Assembly (NCBI RefSeq): GCF_007829955.1
Contig: NZ_VIWX01000001.1
Coordinates: 1,302,001 to 1,366,000 of the forward strand
Length of the DNA: 64,000 nucleotides
Direction: 5' to 3'
From: Saccharopolyspora dendranthemae
GTDB lineage: Bacteria > Actinomycetota > Actinomycetes > Mycobacteriales > Pseudonocardiaceae
Position 1 is the stretch's first letter, and every line of letters starts with the position of its first letter. The notes under the pieces are model-generated. The model worked only from the letters and a program-made list of their open reading frames with translations. It was not told the DNA's origin and did not search any database. Both the position numbers and the translations under genes were made by a program. Below are positions 59,698-64,000 of the stretch, piece by piece.

Positions 59698-61011
59698 TCA
59701 GGCTTCGGCGGTGGTGCGGGTCGGAGCGGTTTCGGCCGTGCGGGTTTCACGCAGGAAGTAGGCCGCGCCGAAGGTGCACAGCGACATCGCCAGCAGGAAC
59801 ACCGAGACCGAGGCCGACGTGCCGGTGGCGGCCAGCAGCGCGGTCATGATGAACGGGGTTCCGCCGCTGACCAAGATCGCCGCCAGCTGGTAGGCCAGCG
59901 ACGCCCCCGAGTAGCGGACCCTGGGGTGGAACAGTTCGCTGAGGTAGGCCGCCAGCGGACCGTAGGTCATGCTCTGGCCGACGCTGCCGATCACTCCGGC
60001 CAGGGCGATCAGCCAGATCGACGCGGTGTCGATCAACCAGAAGAACGGGAACGACCACAGCGCGAGGATCCCCGCCCCGAGCAGGATCATCGGGCGGCGA
60101 CCGAGCCGGTCGGACCACGAGCCCGAGAAGAAGATCACGAAGATGCCGGCCAGCGAGGTCAGCAGCGTGACGCCGAGCAGCTGCTGGCGGGGAAGTCCGA
60201 GCTCCCGGGTGCCGTAGTCGAGTAGGCCGGAGATCCCGATGTAGAAGAACGTGTTCGTGGCGAACAGCAGTCCGGCTCCCAGCAGGACGCTGCGCTTGTG
60301 CTCGCGCAGGACCTCCACCAGCGGAGCCTTGACGACCTGCTTCTCCTGACGCTCCTGCAGCTCCTGGAACACCGGGGTGTCCTCGATCTTGAGCTGGATG
60401 TAGAGCACGACCGGCGCGAGCACCGCGCTGAACAGGAACGGCAGCCGCCATCCCCACGAGAGGAACTCCTCCGCGCTCATCAGGGCGCCCACGCCGAGGA
60501 ACGCGAGGTTGCCGAAGATGACGCCGAACGGCACGCCCATCTGACCGAACGTGCCGGCCATGCCGCGCTTCCCGCTGGCGCTGTTCTCGGTGAGCAGCAG
60601 CACGATGCCGCCCCACTGCCCGCCGACCGCGATGCCCTGCAGGAACCGCAGCGTCACCAGCAGGATCGGTGCCGCCACGCCGATGGTTCCCGCGCCGGGC
60701 AGCACACCGATCAGGAACGTCGCGGAGCCCATCAGGATCAGGCAGGTCACCACCGCCGGTTTGCGGCCGATCTTGTCGCCGAGGTGACCGAAGACCAGAC
60801 CGCCGATGGGGCGGGCGATGAACCCCGCCCAGAACGTCGCGAAGGACAGCAGCACACCGACCAGCGGTGAGGCGTTGGGGAAGAACAGCGTGCCGAACAC
60901 GAGCGCGGCCGCGGTGGCGTAGATGAAGAAGTCGTACCACTCGATCGAACTCGCGATCAGCGCCGCGCCGCGCAGTCTCTTGGGGGTTCTGGGTGGCTCC
61001 TGAACAGTCAT
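59698..61011 (-). CDS. MHS-family MFS transporter (metabolite:H+ symporter)
   Basis: The 437-residue transporter has the MHS pattern: ASSIEWYDFFIYATAAALVFG, RPIGGLVFGHLGDKIGRKPAVV, RFLQGIAVGGQWGG and a repeated loop SWSDRLGRRPMI. Family members import proline, shikimate, citrate or alpha-ketoglutarate. It follows a D-2-hydroxyacid dehydrogenase on the same strand by 91 bp, suggesting uptake of a hydroxy- or keto-acid. ATG 61011 was chosen; the operator-like site lies upstream. Confidence 0.88.
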   Translation of the reverse strand: MTVQEPPRTPKRLRGAALIASSIEWYDFFIYATAAALVFGTLFFPNASPLVGVLLSFATFWAGFIARPIGGLVFGHLGDKIGRKPAVVTCLILMGSATFLIGVLPGAGTIGVAAPILLVTLRFLQGIAVGGQWGGIVLLLTENSASGKRGMAGTFGQMGVPFGVIFGNLAFLGVGALMSAEEFLSWGWRLPFLFSAVLAPVVLYIQLKIEDTPVFQELQERQEKQVVKAPLVEVLREHKRSVLLGAGLLFATNTFFYIGISGLLDYGTRELGLPRQQLLGVTLLTSLAGIFVIFFSGSWSDRLGRRPMILLGAGILALWSFPFFWLIDTASIWLIALAGVIGSVGQSMTYGPLAAYLSELFHPRVRYSGASLAYQLAAILVSGGTPFIMTALLAATGTSASVSVFLLAMSLCTFGAAYFLRETRTAETAPTRTTAEA

Positions 61012-61037
61012 GGAGGGACTCCCTTGTCCGCAGGCAG

Positions 61038-61051
61038 ACCGACTGGTTGGT
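61038..61051. promoter_or_regulatory. TetR-like operator ahead of the MHS transporter
   Basis: ACCGACTGGTTGGT is a near-palindrome (outer ACC/GGT arms, matches through seven positions each side with two changes), 27 bases before the transporter start. Placement between dehydrogenase and transporter genes could give the transporter its own promoter. Confidence 0.4.
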
Positions 61052-61102
61052 ATGACTGTGATGTCGGTCTCCCCAGGAGTCAAGGGGTGATTTTTCGGAC
61101 GA

Positions 61103-62050
61103 TCAGCCTCCGTTGAGCACCCGGATCGGGGACCCCTCCGCGAAGGCGCGGATGTTCTCGACGGTCTCGGTGAAGAAGGCCTCGTAGGTGTCGTCGGTGA
61201 CGTAGCCGATGTGCGGTGTGAGGACCGTGCGCGGAGTGCTGCGCCACGGGTCGTCGACGGGCAGCGGCTCGGTGCCGTAGACGTCGATGCCCGCTCCCGC
61301 GATCCGGCCCTCGTGCAGCGCGGCGCGCAGCGCGGCCTCGTCCACGATCGGGCCGCGCGAGGTGTTGATCAGGAACGCGGTCGGCTTCATCATCGCCAGC
61401 TCATCGGCGCCCACCAAGCCGCGGGACCGCTCGCCGAGCACCAGGTGGACGCTCAGCACGTCGGACTCGGCGAACAGCTCGTCCTTGCCGACCAGCCGCG
61501 CACCGGCCTCCGCAGCGCGCTGCTCGGTCAGGTTGCTGCTCCAGGCGATGACGTTCATCCCGAACGCCCGTGCGACGTCGGCGACCTGCGAACCGAGCCG
61601 CCCGAGCCCGAGCAGGCCGAGGGTCTTGCCGCCGAGCTCGACCCCCACGCCGGTCTGCCAGCCGCCGGTCCGGACCTGCCGGTCCTGGCCGGGGATGTCG
61701 CGCAGCAGCGCGAAGATCAGCCCCCACGCCAGCTCGGACGTCGCGCCCCAGCCCCCGCCGCTGCCGGTCCCGGCGACGACCACGCCGTGGTCGCTCGCGG
61801 CCTCCACATCGATCGATGCGTTGCGCATACCCGTGGTGACCAGCAACTTCAGGTTCGGCAGGCGGGTGATCACCTCGCGCGGAAAGCGCGTGCGCTCGCG
61901 CATCGCGGCGATCACGTCGAACGGCTCCAACGCCGCCACCAGCTCATCGACGTCGGCGACGTGCTCGGTGAACACCTCGACGTCGAGGCCGTCCCAGTCG
62001 GCGTAGCTCCGGGCGACGTCCTGGTAGTCGTCGAGCACTGCGATGCGCAT
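61103..62050 (-). CDS. D-2-hydroxyacid dehydrogenase (NAD-dependent)
   Basis: This 315-residue protein has the Rossmann motif LGLLGLGRLGSQVA. The catalytic set is Arg in INTSRGPIVDEAAL, Glu in DVYGTEPLP and His in VLTPHIGYVTDD. The N-terminus MRIAVLDDYQDVARSYADW places it in the group often annotated as phosphoglycerate-dehydrogenase-like, of unknown substrate. The downstream transporter may bring in its substrate. Confidence 0.9.
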   Translation of the reverse strand: MRIAVLDDYQDVARSYADWDGLDVEVFTEHVADVDELVAALEPFDVIAAMRERTRFPREVITRLPNLKLLVTTGMRNASIDVEAASDHGVVVAGTGSGGGWGATSELAWGLIFALLRDIPGQDRQVRTGGWQTGVGVELGGKTLGLLGLGRLGSQVADVARAFGMNVIAWSSNLTEQRAAEAGARLVGKDELFAESDVLSVHLVLGERSRGLVGADELAMMKPTAFLINTSRGPIVDEAALRAALHEGRIAGAGIDVYGTEPLPVDDPWRSTPRTVLTPHIGYVTDDTYEAFFTETVENIRAFAEGSPIRVLNGG

Positions 62051-62138
62051 GGCGAACCTCCCGTTCGGCGATCACGAGACGGCGAAATCCTAACCGGGTG
62101 ATCGCCTTCGGCCCCGATGGCGAGGGACACTGTGCCGC

Positions 62139-62918
62139 GTGACCGGATCGACCCTGCTGCACCTGCTGCCGTTGAGCACCTTCCACAGCGACCGCGACCA
62201 GCCCATCACCGCCGAGAGCCTGGCCTCTCAGGGATTCGTGCACTGCTCCCCCGACGTGCCCACCACCCTGGCCGTGGCCAACACGCTCTACAGCCACGTC
62301 GAGGAGCCGATGGTCGCCATCGAGCTGGACCCGGCGCGGCTGTCCTCGCCGGTGCGCTGGGAGGCGGCCGAGCCGGCCCCACCGCCGGGAGTGCCCGCCG
62401 ACCAGCGGTTCCCGCACGTCTACGGCGCGCTGGAGCGCGAATCGGTGATCGGCATCCGCTACGCGCGCCGCGATGTCAAGGGCACCTTCCTATCGCTGGA
62501 GTCGCGCAGCCGCACCGCCGAGGAGTTCGATCTGATGCCGCACCCCGAGGGCGGTTGGTACCGGCGGACCTGGGCCAGTTCGGTGGAGGTCGAGCGCCCG
62601 AACGGCACGCGCCCCACGGCGACCACGATCTACTTCCTGCTCCCGCCCGGCCAGCGCTCGGCGTGGCACGTGGTGGCCTCCGACGAGGTCTGGCTGTGGC
62701 ACCGCGGCGGACCCCTCGCGTTGCAGCTGGGCGGCACCGGGGCGCAGCCCTCGGAACACCCCGAGCAGGTGGTGCTGGGCGCGGGTGCGGGTCAGACGCC
62801 GCAGGCGGTGATCCCGGCCGGGACCTGGCAGTGCGCCTCGGCCGCGGCGACCGTCGAATCGCTGGTCACGTGCGTGGTGTCGCCTGGGTTCGACTTCGCC
62901 GACTTCGAGGTCCTGTAG
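62139..62918 (+). CDS. fusion of DUF952 and cupin_5 (DUF985) domains
   Basis: The 259-residue protein joins two domains. Residues 1-115 match DUF952 (LLHLLPLSTF, SLASQGFVHCSP, VAIELDPARL, FPHVYGAL), a fold related to ADP-ribosyltransferases. Residues about 128-258 are a cupin_5 barrel (LMPHPEGGWYRRTW, TTIYFLLPPGQRSAWHVVASDEVWLWHRGGPL, AVIPAGTWQCA). Both are normally separate single-domain proteins. Start GTG 62139. Role unknown. Its 3' end overlaps the convergent gene by 53 bases. Confidence 0.8.
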   Translation: MTGSTLLHLLPLSTFHSDRDQPITAESLASQGFVHCSPDVPTTLAVANTLYSHVEEPMVAIELDPARLSSPVRWEAAEPAPPPGVPADQRFPHVYGALERESVIGIRYARRDVKGTFLSLESRSRTAEEFDLMPHPEGGWYRRTWASSVEVERPNGTRPTATTIYFLLPPGQRSAWHVVASDEVWLWHRGGPLALQLGGTGAQPSEHPEQVVLGAGAGQTPQAVIPAGTWQCASAAATVESLVTCVVSPGFDFADFEVL

Positions 62919-63273
62919 GCCGGTCGAAGTAGGAGTGCCGCGCGCCCGGCCGGCGCATCGCGCCAGGACCTCCGGCGATGACGATGGCCGTGCGCGGGCG
63001 CCGCGCGGTTTCGACGGCGGCCACCACCGCGGGCAGGGAAGCTCCCCTGGCCAGCAGCGCGGCCCGGCGCCTCCGGTAGGCCGCGGCGAGGCCGCGGCGT
63101 TCGCGGTGCCTCCCGCGGCGAGTCGTGCCGGAGCCGAGCATGCCGCGTTCGACCCAGGACATCACGATCGAGAACACCAGAACCGTTCCGATGCCGACGC
63201 CCGCCGCCGCGGCGAACCCGGTCAAGGAATTCAGCACCGGCAACACCCCCGAAACTAGCCGGTTCTCACCCAT
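62866..63273 (-). CDS. hypothetical membrane-anchored protein
   Basis: One hydrophobic helix (LTGFAAAAGVGIGTVLVFSIVMSWV, about residues 16-40 from ATG 63273) is followed by a very arginine-rich tail of 95 residues. The 135-residue frame overlaps the end of the cupin gene by 53 bases, which lowers confidence. No family seen. Confidence 0.4.
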   Translation of the reverse strand: MGENRLVSGVLPVLNSLTGFAAAAGVGIGTVLVFSIVMSWVERGMLGSGTTRRGRHRERRGLAAAYRRRRAALLARGASLPAVVAAVETARRPRTAIVIAGGPGAMRRPGARHSYFDRPTGPRSRRSRTQATPRT

Positions 63274-63626
63274 CGGATACCCGCGCGACCTCTCCCCGAA
63301 TCCCGGCCGATCGGCCGCCCGCACCCGGGTCATCAACTGCGCGGATCCACTGTGGCCTGTTGGTTTCAACGGTAGGGGCGGGTCGTCTTGAACGCTGCTC
63401 GCGTCCGGCCCCTATCGCCTCAACGGGTGAAAACGAACCCGTCTCGGATCGATTCGCCTGCTCCGAACGATCGTTGATCGAGCACATCTTCGGCCGCCGG
63501 GGCTAGCATCGGAGGCGGAGTCGCCGCGTTGCGAATCCGGCCCGGAGGCAACCGGCCGCGGTCGGCGCGCGTGCTGATTCGAGAGGGCCCGTTCTCACGC
63601 CGCGTTGCACCGGGGAGGTGTCGGCC

Positions 63627-64000
63627 GTGCGGGGTTATCCCGTCCACCTGCTCTTCCACCTGCTGGCTGTCGTCGCCGGCATCGCCTGCGGCGTCGGCGG
63701 CGCGCTGTGGTGGTTCAACAACGATCGCAACGCCCTCTACCTGGCCGTGACCGCGCTGATCGTCGGGATCATCGTGCTGCTGCTGCAGGGCTTCTACATC
63801 AGCGCCAGCCAGCCGCCGCGGCGTGCGCCGCGCAGGCCGATGCCGCCCGCTCCGCCCTCGCACCCGCGGTTCCAGCCGGTGGCCGAACGTCGCGAGCCGA
63901 CGCGCCCGGACCTGGAGCCCGTCGCACCGCCCGAGGCTCACGCCGATTCGGCCGACCAGGAGACCAAGACCTCGGCGATCGACGCCCTCAACGAGCACAC
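63627..64000 (+). CDS. membrane protein with disordered tail (3' end outside window)
   Basis: A GTG preceded by GGGGAGG (8 bases) opens a frame that runs off the window at 125 codons. It has two hydrophobic helices (VHLLFHLLAVVAGIACGVGGALWW and ALYLAVTALIVGIIVLLLQG), then a Pro/Arg-rich and an acidic tail. No family recognised. The ribosome site and codon bias make it a real gene start. Confidence 0.65.
   Translation, partial: MRGYPVHLLFHLLAVVAGIACGVGGALWWFNNDRNALYLAVTALIVGIIVLLLQGFYISASQPPRRAPRRPMPPAPPSHPRFQPVAERREPTRPDLEPVAPPEAHADSADQETKTSAIDALNEH

Noticed and set aside
63373..63414. TAGGGGC / GCCCCTA inverted arms as a terminator or small RNA
   Set aside because: Only seven pairs with a 28-base loop, within chance expectation for this composition.

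Overview
The window is a high-GC actinobacterial chromosome segment. An SsgA-like sporulation protein, a cvnABC conservon, an F420-type luciferase-like enzyme, an IniB-type protein, the Gly-Cys-Val tRNA cluster and a gene order matching the glpD-TetR-flavoprotein-lipid kinase block of Mycobacterium point to a sporulating, Pseudonocardiales-like organism. Saccharopolyspora is a reasonable guess but I cannot prove it from the sequence. No rRNA, CRISPR array, replication origin or large biosynthetic cluster is present.

Left part (1-20.5 kb) is catabolic and regulatory. After a methyltransferase cut by the window edge come a TetR gene and a divergent secreted polyester hydrolase (cutinase/PETase type). 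A split TPP decarboxylase pair follows, and then a five-gene minus-strand operon (9859 to 4586). That operon encodes 4-oxalomesaconate tautomerase, 4-oxalomesaconate hydratase, the CHA aldolase, 2-pyrone-4,6-dicarboxylate hydrolase and an MFS importer. This is the lower protocatechuate 4,5-cleavage pathway without any ring-cleavage gene. Next are an orphan histidine kinase, a cluster of one response regulator between two degenerate kinase-like proteins, a membrane-anchored Hsp70-like protein with an ExoP-type outer domain beside an ECF sigma factor, and an IclR/cupin // LLM monooxygenase/SsuA locus.

Middle part (20.5-40.5 kb) holds a HIT protein, a ROS/MucR-type zinc-finger regulator, PadR, YggT, MmcQ, and the GlpD-TetR // flavoprotein-lipid kinase block. 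It then carries a probable small metallophore locus: a His-rich membrane protein, an SbnA-like synthase, and an MFS exporter fused to a DUF1015 domain. A TIR-domain protein, an insertion-sequence relic, a HAD enzyme, a FetB-like protein, an IniB-like protein, a SigK-like sigma factor, a Tat-exported ferritin-like protein and a GH5 glycosidase follow.

At 40.9-44.8 kb a decayed genomic island sits in the 3' end of tRNA-Val(GAC). Its left attachment copy is split by an IS5/ISL2-type insertion sequence, and an IS256-type element has truncated an island gene. To the right are the three tRNA genes, the SsgA-like gene, a fourth tRNA, a TipA-like MerR regulator with its 19-bp-spacer promoter, a GNAT gene remnant, prolyl aminopeptidase, cvnABC without cvnD, LhgO, Ppx/GppA, an F420-type LLM enzyme, an MHS transporter with a D-2-hydroxyacid dehydrogenase, a DUF952-cupin fusion and a membrane protein cut by the window end.

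Several start codons are GTG or TTG, chosen from Shine-Dalgarno spacing and family starts. All functions are read from motifs and remembered family sequences, without database searches.
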